Below are positions 24,747 through 32,492 of a stretch of 43,228 nucleotides of DNA, piece after piece. Below the pieces are notes generated by a model. It had not been told where the DNA came from. It did not search any database and worked only from the letters and a program-made list of their open reading frames with translations. Location: the NCBI GenBank assembly GCA_029213265.1, contig JARGNG010000034.1, positions 1 to 43,228 of the forward strand. The letters run 5' to 3'. How positions within the stretch are numbered: position 1 is the first letter of the stretch; every line of letters starts with the position of its first letter. The DNA comes from Verrucomicrobiales bacterium (GTDB taxonomy: Bacteria; Verrucomicrobiota; Verrucomicrobiia; Verrucomicrobiales; DEV007). The position numbers were made by a program, and so were the translations under genes.

Positions 24747-25469
24747 TTACCGACGATCCCCGCCCTTCGGCGAGCCACCGCCGCCCTGCTGGGGCTGTGG
24801 ATACTCAATGTCCCGTCCGTCGCTGAGGCGAATCATGGCACCCCGGATCATATTGCCCCGCTCCTCCCGTGACATGTTCGGATAGGTTTTCATAACGTGA
24901 CCGATGTAGCCCCGCAGCTTGTTTCGCTTCTCCTCGGAAAGAGACTTGTAGCGGTCGATGTCCTCTTTTGACGGACCTTTGCGCTTTTCACCATCCCCGC
25001 TCTTCGCCCCCCCGCTGCTTCCACCCTTTGCCGGGACGGGAGACAACTGCGACATTTCATACTTCAGCTCCACTTCTTCGCCCGCGAAGGAAATGCGGGC
25101 CGTGATTCCCTCCAGTTCCTTTCCGGGATCAACCGAAGAATTCTCACTGACACCGACCAGTTTCAATCCCTCTTCATTCGCTTTTTCCGGAGTCACCAGG
25201 ATCGTCTTCTTGGTCTCCCGGTTGTACAAAGTTGCCATCTGGATATCATCGAGCGCCGCTACTCCCCGCAGCACATAGGTCTCGGAAGGATCCAGAACAC
25301 GAACAAAGGGGCTTGCCGTCTTCAGTGCCTCGTAGTCGGTCGTATCCATACTGGCCGGCGTGAGCTCTTCTCCCGACAGGCACAGAACGGAAATCGAAAA
25401 CAGGAATCCGGCGATCCAACCCTGTCGTGCCTTTGCGCGAACCCTCTTGAATGTCGTTTTCCGATTCAT
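24747..25469 (-). CDS. Exported protein, possible GspC/PilP-like pilus or secretion component
   Basis: The product has 240 residues. A hydrophobic segment at residues ~18-33 serves as signal or anchor. Then comes a beta-rich part, SPFVRVLDPSETYVLRGVAALDDIQMATLYNRETKKTILVTPE followed by LKLVGVSE, which resembles the homology region of GspC/PilP proteins. A Gly/Lys linker (GGSSGGAKSGDGEKRKG) leads to a C-terminal helical part and a Gly/Pro tail. The family assignment rests on this pattern and on position: it follows the PilO/GspM-like gene by one base and so is the third gene of a pilus or secretion-like unit. An unrelated exported protein is the alternative. Confidence 0.55.
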   Translation of the reverse strand: MNRKTTFKRVRAKARQGWIAGFLFSISVLCLSGEELTPASMDTTDYEALKTASPFVRVLDPSETYVLRGVAALDDIQMATLYNRETKKTILVTPEKANEEGLKLVGVSENSSVDPGKELEGITARISFAGEEVELKYEMSQLSPVPAKGGSSGGAKSGDGEKRKGPSKEDIDRYKSLSEEKRNKLRGYIGHVMKTYPNMSREERGNMIRGAMIRLSDGRDIEYPQPQQGGGGSPKGGDRR

Positions 25470-25470
25470 C

Positions 25471-26100
25471 TTATCCCTTTTCCTCCGTCTCCTCTTCCGC
25501 GGCAGTGGATTCCCGGGTCAAAGGTTCCGCTTCCTCCGCAGGAGGCTCGGCAGCCTCACCATCAGGCGAAAACCATTTGGCTACTGTGATTTGGCAAATG
25601 GATTGCGGCTCGATCTCCTTCGACTTGCCGTCGATTTTCAACTCCAGCGATTTGATGACCACGAACTTCTCCGGGCTCTGCAATTCGGTCAGCCATTCGA
25701 TCACCTGGGCCTGCTCGCCCCGGATCGTCAGGCGCACGGCCACCTCGGAGTAGAAATTTTCCTGCAGTACTTCCTGCATGCTCTGCTGCTCAATCTTGAT
25801 CTTTCTCTCGAACAACTGGTCCTGCAATTCCTGTAGCAAATCGCCCAGTTCCTTCGTCAACCGTCCACCTTCGGCACGGGGCATGATCTCCTCAAGCCAG
25901 CGCTCGCGCACGTCGGCCTTCTCTGCATCGACGAGCCACATTTCGGCGTCTTTGATCTGGCTGTCGAGAGCAGAGACCTGGCCACTGCTTCCTTTCAGAT
26001 TCTTGACGATGTAGCGGGCCGCGAATCCATTTGCCGCGAGAAAAATCACGCCGAAGCAGGCACCCAGCATCCACTTTTCTCTAGTTGTCAGGCTCCGCAT
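25471..26100 (-). CDS. PilO/GspM-like inner-membrane protein
   Basis: The product has 209 residues. The ATG at 26100 is chosen because GGAGG sits eight bases upstream; a GTG start at 26115 would swallow that site. A short basic N-terminus precedes one transmembrane helix (LGACFGVIFLAANGFAARYIV, about residues 12-32). Next is a coiled-coil stretch (LDSQIKDAEMWLVDAEKADVRE ... LGDLLQELQDQLFERKIKIEQQ) and a small alpha/beta ferredoxin-like domain (VAVRLTIRGEQAQVIEWLTELQSPEKFVVIKSLELKID). This is the layout of PilO and GspM. The tail is acidic (Glu-rich). It overlaps the upstream PilN/GspL-like gene by 20 bases and lies one base before the GspC/PilP-like gene. It would be part of an inner-membrane assembly platform. 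Confidence 0.72.
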   Translation of the reverse strand: MRSLTTREKWMLGACFGVIFLAANGFAARYIVKNLKGSSGQVSALDSQIKDAEMWLVDAEKADVRERWLEEIMPRAEGGRLTKELGDLLQELQDQLFERKIKIEQQSMQEVLQENFYSEVAVRLTIRGEQAQVIEWLTELQSPEKFVVIKSLELKIDGKSKEIEPQSICQITVAKWFSPDGEAAEPPAEEAEPLTRESTAAEEETEEKG

Positions 26101-27298
26101 TTTTTGGTCCTCCACTGATCACGAACGTAGCCGTGTTGTTTTTCTCCACCTTGGGATTCGGCATGCTCCAATCATAGGCCGCAAACTCCTTCATCCCCTG
26201 CAAGTCTTCCAGCAACTGGTTGGCGAGCTGGACGTCCCGCGCCTGCCCGATGACCCGAATGTTCCGCGAGTTGGTCCGGAATTCACGAATGACGACGCCG
26301 CTTCCGGGCAGGGCGGATGTCAGTCGGCTCAACTGCACGACCGGAAACCAGGTCTTTTCAAAGGCCGGCTCAAGCACGTTCCAACGCTGCTCCACCTGCT
26401 GAATCCGCTCCACATCCGGTTCGAGAATGGAAAGCTGACGCTCCATGGACTCGATTTCGTTCGCTGTGTTTCTCGCACTCACCCACATCCACGCTGCCGC
26501 GACGCAGTAGGCAATGAGGACGGCCGTTCCAATGATGACAGCCCGTTGGCCGTTTTTCCTACTACTACGGGATCGGGAAACCGCTGGAGGAAGAAGTTTA
26601 TCCCGGCCCTCTACCCGATCCACGACCGCGTTGGGACGATGGCTTTCCGTCACCGGAATATCGAGCACTTCCGAGAAAATCTGGACAGACTGCGGGGCCA
26701 GATTGGGAACGCAAAACTCCAGGCCCGAAGGAAGATGGCCTGACAAAGCAGGATCCCCCTGAAGACTCATCAGGGTCAGAGAAACTTCCTGCGCGGCGCT
26801 CCGGTCCAGTTCGGTGGAACCACTCAAGACCTGAACATGAATGGGAATCCCTTCGTGATAGATCCCGAAAACATTCCTCCCCTGCTCCATCCAGATCCGG
26901 CATCCATCTACGGGAGAGGGAAGAAGGGCCGCAGCAGTCGAGTATCCGGCCGCCGTCGTGACAATCAATTCTTCGGGAAGCGGAGGGACAACGGTCACGG
27001 CAAAGGTATCCCCTTCCGGGTCGTGACCAATCAGATCGTAGTCGATCAGGGTCTCTCCCGGAGTTCCTGCGAGCCCGCGCTTTTCCACCTGCGCGTGGAT
27101 CATGTTGGTATGCAGCGAGGAATCGGTCGGTGGCAAAGCCACCGCAAATGTCGATACCAGGGCCGAAGGCAGTCCGATGACCACGTCAGGGCGCCTTCCA
27201 ATCAGGGCGGAAAGAGTCTCCGCCCGGGCAATTTCTGAATCGCCGGACACAAGCATCCATCCGCTATCGGGAGCTGGAATCGCGGCTATTCCGGCCAT
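26081..27298 (-). CDS. PilN/GspL-like inner-membrane assembly protein
   Basis: The product has 405 residues. The N-terminal cytoplasmic part (1-245) has an actin-like look (VIGLPSALVSTFAVALPPTD, TLIDYDLIGH, IVTTAAGYSTAAALLPS), as in GspL and PilM. One transmembrane helix follows (about 253-273), then a coiled coil (NEIESMERQLSILEPDVERIQQVEQRW), then a ferredoxin-like periplasmic domain (VIREFRTNSRNIRVIGQARDVQLANQLLEDLQGM). A PilM-like domain joined to a PilN-like one is exactly the GspL architecture. No ATPase, secretin or pilin gene is next to it. The ATG at 27298 has no Shine-Dalgarno of its own, but a nine-codon reading frame with AGGAG ends inside its fourth codon. Confidence 0.72.
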   Translation of the reverse strand: MAGIAAIPAPDSGWMLVSGDSEIARAETLSALIGRRPDVVIGLPSALVSTFAVALPPTDSSLHTNMIHAQVEKRGLAGTPGETLIDYDLIGHDPEGDTFAVTVVPPLPEELIVTTAAGYSTAAALLPSPVDGCRIWMEQGRNVFGIYHEGIPIHVQVLSGSTELDRSAAQEVSLTLMSLQGDPALSGHLPSGLEFCVPNLAPQSVQIFSEVLDIPVTESHRPNAVVDRVEGRDKLLPPAVSRSRSSRKNGQRAVIIGTAVLIAYCVAAAWMWVSARNTANEIESMERQLSILEPDVERIQQVEQRWNVLEPAFEKTWFPVVQLSRLTSALPGSGVVIREFRTNSRNIRVIGQARDVQLANQLLEDLQGMKEFAAYDWSMPNPKVEKNNTATFVISGGPKNAEPDN

Positions 27299-27315
27299 GA
27301 TTGTTTTCGCTGCAT
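27286..27315 (-). other. Possible nine-codon leader ORF overlapping the PilN/GspL-like start
   Basis: An ATG (27315-27313), preceded by AGGAG at 27330-27326, opens the frame MQRKQSWPE. It stops at TAG (27288-27286), 11-13 bases inside the downstream gene in another frame. It has a better ribosome binding site than the gene itself, so it could load ribosomes for coupled translation. It may also be chance. Confidence 0.3.
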
Positions 27316-27385
27316 AAAAAGCTTTCTCCTGTAAACCACAGAGATGGCAATAAGTTTCCGGAATTCCGTCAAGAAATACAAGTTT

Positions 27386-28225
27386 TCAAAAGTCCCCAAT
27401 CAGGAAATTTGCGACGGCGATATAGCGCTCCGACCATTTCAGGTTGCCGGGACGAACCGTTGGCACCTTCGGCGCGAGAACTTGGAGAAACGGCGTCCCC
27501 TCCAGCCACAGGTCTGTCTCCTCAATCCCTTTCAGAGCAAGGAACTGCTGCTTGTTCGCTTCGCGATGAATCAGAATGTCCACCTGGCGCCCCTGGTAGG
27601 GATCCAACGCAATCACTTCAAATCCGATCGAATTCGGTTTCTCCTTCACCTCGACGACGACGATATTGTGATGCGCGCCGGTTTCCCACCCGGCCTCCTT
27701 TCCTTCCCGTTCCCGGACGACAAAGGAGCGAAGACTGAGAATCGGAGTGACCCCGTTTCCAATCGAAGCGGTCAGCAAATCATGAACGCGCAGGAGATGA
27801 TCGTCCTCGCTTTCGCCTTCCCGACGATCCAGATACAACCCTTTCAACTCGCGCGCGCCTTCGTCCTTGAGCATCTCATTCAGCCCGGCGACGAGATCCG
27901 CTGACTGAATTCCGTGGACACCCCAGCGCTTCAGTTTCGGGTAGACTACCGACGGTCGGCTTCGAAAATAGCGATCCACAACGAAGCGCATCCGGATCCC
28001 GTCGTCGCTTCCGACGAGGGATTTGTAGACGTCCCGATACTCCTCCTTGCTGAACTTAAGAAGATTGAGAATCGACGCCGGAGCGCAGGAATTAATGGAA
28101 TCCGGAAAACGACGCTGATCGGTGATGCCGCGGTATTTGGGCAACTCCTGCGCAAGGGAACCATTCTGGAGATCGAATCCCGCAGCGAAAACGAAAACAC
28201 AAAGCAGGCACGCCTTAGACGTCAT
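27386..28225 (-). CDS. Secreted C39-like papain-fold protein
   Basis: The product has 279 residues, with a signal peptide at residues 1-26 (start 28225; longer frames spoil the signal). The mature part contains a plausible Cys-His-Asp set: Cys in [14 protein letters not shown], His in [14 protein letters not shown], and Asp in VIALDPYQG. This is the arrangement of peptidase C39-like domains. The family call is by pattern; substrate and activity are unknown. The first 11 bases overlap the end of prfB, so expression is probably coupled to release factor 2. The PilN/GspL-like gene follows after 87 bases that contain a possible TTGACG -35 box and the 10-bp palindrome CGGAATTCCG. Confidence 0.7.
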   Translation of the reverse strand: MTSKACLLCVFVFAAGFDLQNGSLAQELPKYRGITDQRRFPDSINSCAPASILNLLKFSKEEYRDVYKSLVGSDDGIRMRFVVDRYFRSRPSVVYPKLKRWGVHGIQSADLVAGLNEMLKDEGARELKGLYLDRREGESEDDHLLRVHDLLTASIGNGVTPILSLRSFVVREREGKEAGWETGAHHNIVVVEVKEKPNSIGFEVIALDPYQGRQVDILIHREANKQQFLALKGIEETDLWLEGTPFLQVLAPKVPTVRPGNLKWSERYIAVANFLIGDF

Positions 28226-29337
28226 CGTTGCTTTCCCCGGCCACGTGCCCGCGCAGTTTCGCCTCAATGAAATCGTCGATGGCCCCGTCCATCACCGCTG
28301 CGATGTTTCCGGTTTCACATCCGGTGCGGTGGTCTTTGACCATTTGATACGGCTGGAAAACGTAGGATCGAATCTGCGCACCAAACGCGATCTCCCCTTT
28401 CTCCCCGTATTGACGCTCCATCTCCGAACGCTTCTTGTCCTCCTCGATCTGAAGCAACTTGGCCTTCAAGAGCTTCATCGCGAGATTCCGGTTCTTAAGC
28501 TGACTTCGTTCGGCGGTACAGCGAATCTGGATCCCGGAGGGAAAGTGCGTCAAGTGAACTGCCGTCTCGACCTTATTCACGTTTTGACCACCCTTTCCGC
28601 CGCTTCGCGCCGTCTTGATTTCGATGTCTTTTTCGTCGACCTCGAGATCCGGCTCCTCTTTCAAATCAGGAACCACGTCAATGCTTGCGAACGAGGTGTG
28701 ACGCCGCGCCTGGGAATCAAACGGGGAAATTCGGACGAGCCGGTGAACCCCGCGCTCGCAGTCGAGATATCCAAAGGCATTCTCCCCTTCGAAGCGAAGG
28801 GTTACCCCGCGAATCCCGACTTCCTCGCCCTCCTGGATGTCCATCGTCTCCACCTTGAAATTATTCTGCTGTCCCCAGCGCTGGTACATTCGCATCAGCA
28901 TATCCGCCCAGTCGCAGGCTTCCGTCCCGCCCGCTCCCGCGTGAATCGTAATGAAGGCGTTTTCGGAATCGTTCGGCCCGTTGAGAAGGGTCTGCAGCTC
29001 GATTTTATCGAGTTCCGCCCTGATCGCTTCCACCTCGCTCATCACTTCTTCGGCGGAAGATTCATCGCCTTCCTCCTGCGCGATTTCGACGAGAACCGCA
29101 AAGTCATCGATGCGGGCATCGAGATTGAGAACCGGCGTGATCTTGTTTTTCAGCGCCGAAACCTCCCCCATGCGGGCCTGGGCTTTTTCCTTGTCATCCC
29201 AGAAACCGGGCGCGCTCATTTCGGCCTCAAAGGCCTCCAACTGACGTTCGAGTTTTTCGAAGTCAAAGATACCGCCGCAACTCGGAGAGTCGGGCTTTTA
29301 GAGATTCCGTATCGATCGCGTTTAGGTCGTCGCTCAT
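28215..29337 (-). CDS. prfB: Peptide chain release factor 2 (programmed +1 frameshift)
   Basis: RF2 recognises UGA and UAA stops. Translation starts at the ATG at 29337 and runs 24 codons to CTT (29268-29266), then meets an in-frame TGA (29265-29263). A +1 shift over CTT-T continues as GAC (29264-29262) and gives a 373-residue protein. The joined sequence runs smoothly from RRYL into [16 protein letters not shown]. The tripeptide anticodon SPF is at residues 204-206 and the catalytic GGQ at 249-251, nearly the E. coli numbering. Coordinates span both frames; the coding join is 29337-29266 plus 29264-28215. AAGGA lies about 11 bases before the start codon. By family knowledge, low RF2 raises frameshifting, an autoregulatory loop. 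Confidence 0.97.
29262..29268 (-). promoter_or_regulatory. prfB: prfB +1 frameshift site CTT-TGA-C
   Basis: The heptamer CTTTGAC is identical to the classical RF2 recoding site and is preceded by TAT as in E. coli. The upstream Shine-Dalgarno-like stimulator is weaker: GCGGCGG replaces the usual AGGGGG, with one internal mismatch to GGAGG. Confidence 0.93.
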
Positions 29338-29350
29338 GTAGTGGCTATCC

Positions 29351-29369
29351 TTTTCCACACATTGGAAAA
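29351..29369. promoter_or_regulatory. Inverted repeat in the prfB/recO divergent region
   Basis: TTTTCCA and TGGAAAA form a perfect 7-bp inverted repeat with a 5-base spacer in the 91-base region between the divergent prfB and recO starts. It could be an operator overlapping a prfB promoter. It is AT-rich enough to arise by chance. Confidence 0.3.
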
Positions 29370-29428
29370 AATTCAAATGCATTAGCCCAAATCCTCCGGC
29401 AGGGTTCCCCCCTCCCGAGAAACCTCCC

Positions 29429-29956
29429 ATGAAAGCACGCGGCACTCTCATTCGACGCTCGCTCCTCACCGAGACGAGCCTGATTGTGCACTGGTGCACC
29501 CACGAAAACGGGATCGTAAAAACCGTCGCGAAGGGAGCCCGCCGCCCCAAGAGCGCCTTCGCCGGAAAACTGGATCTCTTCTACCTCTGCGAAGTCGAGA
29601 TTCACCCCGCCAAATCGGGCGATCTGCACATTCTCAAGGATCTCAAGATTGAGCGCGCCCGTCTCGGCTTGCGAAAAAGCTACGCGCAAACCCTCGCGGC
29701 CTCCTACTTCGTCAAGCTGGTCGAACGCGTCTCCGAGCCGGAAACGCCCCTGCCGGAGATCGCGGATCTGCTCGACCGGGGCTTGAATTTTCTCGAGGAA
29801 AATGACGTGACTCACCGCTCGGTGGCTCATTTCGAAAAACAACTCGCCGGCTTTCTCGGAGTCGTCGAACCCGGAGTCGACCCGATCCAGTGTCTCGCTG
29901 ACGTTTTCGGGACGATGCCGAAACAGCGCGGGGAGTTGATCGAGCGCTTACGGTGA
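29429..29956 (+). CDS. recO: DNA repair protein RecO, short form
   Basis: The product has 175 residues. The N-terminal OB-fold of RecO is clear: GTLIRRSLLTETSLIVHWCTHENGIVKTVAKGARRPKSAFAGKLDLFYLCEVEI (residues 5-58). Helical segments follow (TLAASYFVKLVERVSEPETPLPEIADLLDRGLNFL and so on). Typical RecO has ~240 residues and many carry a four-cysteine zinc finger; this protein stops before that region and no further in-frame homology follows. RecO loads RecA onto SSB-coated DNA with RecR in the RecFOR pathway. The ATG at 29429 begins the OB domain, but there is no Shine-Dalgarno. It is divergent from prfB. Confidence 0.85.
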   Translation: MKARGTLIRRSLLTETSLIVHWCTHENGIVKTVAKGARRPKSAFAGKLDLFYLCEVEIHPAKSGDLHILKDLKIERARLGLRKSYAQTLAASYFVKLVERVSEPETPLPEIADLLDRGLNFLEENDVTHRSVAHFEKQLAGFLGVVEPGVDPIQCLADVFGTMPKQRGELIERLR

Positions 29957-30051
29957 CTCCCCTATCCTATCTCGACGAAGGCCGCCGATCGCCGCAGACC
30001 GAACGTGATTCTTTCGTCGCCAATCCTGATTTCCTCTTTTAGAATTCCCTC

Positions 30052-30921
30052 ATGAGAACACTTTTCCATACCGCCCTGTTGCTGCTTGTTGTCGCAGACC
30101 ATTCCATGGCCGGTGAACTCCGCGACTGGACCAATTCCGCCGGAAAAACGATCTCGGCAGAACTCATTTCCCTCCAGGGCGACGATATCACTTTGAAAAT
30201 GGAAAACGGGCGGGATTACACCTTCCCGCTTGCGAGCCTTTCGGCAAAGGATCAGGAATTCGCCAAATCCTGGCAGGAGGAACAGGCCGCCCTCGCCAGC
30301 GCTCCGAAGCCGAAGACCGAGCCTCTTATGGCCACTCCGGGCAAAGTGATCTATCACTCCGATCTGAAAGAAGCGGAAGGAACCTGGCGCATGACTCCCG
30401 GCAAGTGGGAGTTCAGTGAGAACGGACTCACCGGAGTCGAGGTCGCCGCGGATGATCATGCCGCAGTCATGAAGCAGGCCCTGACGCTGAAGGATGTCAT
30501 CATCGAATTCGACGTTCTTCTCGGGGAAGCGAAAAGCGCCATGTTCGGGATCGACGATGCGAAAGATCACGTCTGTCGTGTCACCCTGACGAAGAGTTCT
30601 TTTCAGGCCCGCAAAGACGACAACGATCATGAAGGCTCCGATGTAGCGAAACCGTTCAACTCGATCAGCGAAGACTTTGAAACCGACGAATGGCACACCG
30701 TTCGCATCGAGCTTCTCGGGGAGGAAATGCTGGCCCAAACCGGAGATCACATCAGCCTCGGATCCGATCCCCTCCTCGCTACCGAAAAAGCGAAGTGGGG
30801 CTTTATCGTCAGCGGAGAGCAGGCCGGTTTCCGCGACCTCACCATCTGGGAAGCGCTCCCGAGTGAGGAGTGGGAAAAGGCCGGCCCCCGTCTCAAGCGA
30901 AAGCTGGACGTAGAGGACTAA
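30052..30921 (+). CDS. Exported SHD1-domain protein with C-terminal jelly-roll domain
   Basis: The product has 289 residues. A signal peptide (1-20, ending HSMA) is followed by an SHD1 domain (about 22-75), with RDWTNSAGKTISAELISLQG and the FPLASLSAKDQEFAKSW ending. That ending is near-identical in pattern to the C-terminus of the cytochrome c protein at 3543-4154. After a Lys/Pro linker comes a LamG/DUF1080-like beta sandwich (about 97-275: VIYHSDLKEAEGTWRMTPGK, VIIEFDVLLGEAKSAMFGID, DEWHTVRIELLGEEMLAQTG, WGFIVSGEQAGFRDLTIWEA). It probably binds a ligand outside the cell; no catalytic residues are apparent. SHD1 domains are frequent in exported Verrucomicrobiota and Planctomycetota proteins, but their partner is unknown. 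A REP-like pair follows the stop. Confidence 0.82.
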   Translation: MRTLFHTALLLLVVADHSMAGELRDWTNSAGKTISAELISLQGDDITLKMENGRDYTFPLASLSAKDQEFAKSWQEEQAALASAPKPKTEPLMATPGKVIYHSDLKEAEGTWRMTPGKWEFSENGLTGVEVAADDHAAVMKQALTLKDVIIEFDVLLGEAKSAMFGIDDAKDHVCRVTLTKSSFQARKDDNDHEGSDVAKPFNSISEDFETDEWHTVRIELLGEEMLAQTGDHISLGSDPLLATEKAKWGFIVSGEQAGFRDLTIWEALPSEEWEKAGPRLKRKLDVED

Positions 30922-30935
30922 TCGGCGGGAATCGT

Positions 30936-31017
30936 GTAGCCGCGCTCGCAAGAGCGTGGGGCCAAGTCCCATACGACCACCGTCTTGCGACGGCGGCTAC
31001 ATTCACGAAAGCCGCTA
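30936..31017. repeat. REP-like inverted pair with GNRA-loop hairpins
   Basis: Unit 1 (30936-30959, plus strand) is GTAG, an 8-bp stem (CCGCGCTC with GAGCGTGG) and a GCAA loop. Unit 2 (31000-30977, minus strand) is GTAG, CCGCCGTC, GCAA, GACGGTGG. The two differ by compensatory swaps at two stem pairs and share the single G-T pair. A third GTAG (31018-31015, minus strand) starts a decayed unit and supplies the TAG stop of the PQQ-like gene. This matches the GTAG-plus-hairpin rule of REP/BIME elements. Confidence 0.78.
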
Positions 31018-32325
31018 CGACCCGTAGGCTGACAACTTCGTTTCAGTGCGAACGTAGATCGTTCCGCCAATGATGGCAGGCGTGGTTCGGCAGAGTTCCC
31101 CGAGTCGGCTTGCCCCTCTCGACTCGAACCCGGGCGAGGCCGCGATGACATGCACATTACCGCTTTCGTCGGCGAAAAAGATATTCTTCCCATCGCTCAC
31201 AGGGGACCCGAAGATCGAACCTTCGACACCCGGAATCCGGCTGCGCCAGAGTTCCTCTCCTGTCGCCGTCACGACGCAGGTGCCGATGCCCGCATCATCG
31301 ATCAGGTAGGTGTGCTCTCCGACTGCAATCAGGGAAGGAATGTGAGGCACACTCTTTTCGATTCTCCAGATTTCTTTCCACTCCCCGCCTTCCAGCTTCA
31401 TCGCGACGCAGTGTTTCGGATTCGCGGTAAATCCACAGGTTCCGATCACGAGTCCCCCGCTCACGATGGGAGAACTGATCGCCCGCTCATTCGTCTCCAG
31501 ATAAAACACCGATTTCTCCGCGACAACGGAACCGTCCACCGGATCAATCGCCGTGAATCCATGCTGCCAGTTGGTAAACACGAGAAGCTCTTTTCCGTCC
31601 GCCTCATAGACACAGGGAACGGAGTAGGAAATTCGCTCGCTTCGCCGATCGACGGTCCACTTCGTTTTGCCGGTAGCCGCATCGAGCGCGAGCAGGTTCC
31701 CGCTTTGTTTTTCCTGATCGTTGTTCAGGACGACAAGATCGCGATAGAGAATGGGCGATCCGCCAAAGCCATGTCCTCCCACAACAGGACCGAGATCCTG
31801 TTTCCATTGCAGTTCCCCTTCGTGGCTGAGAGACACCACGGTGAGCTGATCGGGAGGTCCCCAGGCAAATACGACACGCTCTGCATCCACTGCGGGCGTC
31901 GAGGAGGCCGCGCTGTTGAAGCGGTGCCCTTTGAATTTCCCCTGATCGAATTTCTTTTCCCAAAGGGTCTCTCCGGAGTTTCGATCCAGACAAAGGGCGA
32001 GCCATTGATAGGCGAGCGCGCCGCCACCTTTCGCTTTTTTCCCCTTCTTTCCTTTGCCCGCTCCCTTCGCTTCTGCTGCATCACCTCCCTGCGGCACCGC
32101 ACTCAGGAGAAAGAGACGATCGCCGAAAATCACGGGAGAGCCGTGCCCGCTTCCGGGAATCTCGACACTCCACTTCCGGGTTTCATCGGACAGGCTCGCC
32201 GGAACGGTTTCCGGGGAATTCACCCCCGAACCATTCACTCCACGAAATCGGGGCCAGGCCGGATCCGCCTGAAGATGCGAGATTCCTACCGTGGTCAAAA
32301 TACAAAAGAGAGAAAAACGATTCAT
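31015..32325 (-). CDS. Exported PQQ-like beta-propeller protein
   Basis: The product has 436 residues; the start at 32325 begins the signal peptide (residues 1-20). Repeats of the PQQ/quinoprotein type follow, as in LCLDRNSGETLWEKKFDQG, VVSLSHEGELQWKQDLG, LLALDAATGKTKWTVDRRS, TAIDPVDGSVVAEKSVF and CVVTATGEELWRSRIPG. Together they form an eight-bladed-type propeller (WD40-like PQQ family, as in BamB and quinoprotein dehydrogenases). Dehydrogenase active-site residues were not identified, so a binding or assembly role is as likely. A Lys/Gly-rich insert (residues ~87-102, including KGKKGKKAKGGG) lies in an early loop. The stop codon sits within a REP-like GTAG. A second, partial protein of this type is at 42590-43228. 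Confidence 0.87.
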   Translation of the reverse strand: MNRFSLFCILTTVGISHLQADPAWPRFRGVNGSGVNSPETVPASLSDETRKWSVEIPGSGHGSPVIFGDRLFLLSAVPQGGDAAEAKGAGKGKKGKKAKGGGALAYQWLALCLDRNSGETLWEKKFDQGKFKGHRFNSAASSTPAVDAERVVFAWGPPDQLTVVSLSHEGELQWKQDLGPVVGGHGFGGSPILYRDLVVLNNDQEKQSGNLLALDAATGKTKWTVDRRSERISYSVPCVYEADGKELLVFTNWQHGFTAIDPVDGSVVAEKSVFYLETNERAISSPIVSGGLVIGTCGFTANPKHCVAMKLEGGEWKEIWRIEKSVPHIPSLIAVGEHTYLIDDAGIGTCVVTATGEELWRSRIPGVEGSIFGSPVSDGKNIFFADESGNVHVIAASPGFESRGASRLGELCRTTPAIIGGTIYVRTETKLSAYGS

Positions 32326-32424
32326 GGATAAAACTGGATCTGGAAGTCTACCGGGACAACCTGCGCACTCAAGACTGTATATCGAGCCATTCACATTCCT
32401 TGCGAGTTCTCTTTACGGGAAGCC

Positions 32425-32460
32425 CGAATTCATGGCATCGTTTCCCGGGCGATGAATTCG
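32425..32460. repeat. Inverted repeat upstream of the DUF4399 gene
   Basis: CGAATTCAT (32425-32433) and ATGAATTCG (32452-32460) are perfect 9-bp arms with an 18-base spacer. The element lies 33 bases before the DUF4399 start, a position fit for an operator or leader hairpin. There is no further support. Confidence 0.35.
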
Positions 32461-32492
32461 CCGCTATTCTGTTCGACTCTCAAAAACTGCTT

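Noticed and set aside
28122..29432. 436-codon open frame antisense to prfB
   Set aside because: It is a shadow of release factor 2, whose SPF and GGQ motifs are unambiguous on the minus strand.
31150..32331. 393-codon open frame antisense to the PQQ-like gene
   Set aside because: The opposite strand has signal peptide and propeller blades; no family pattern in this frame.
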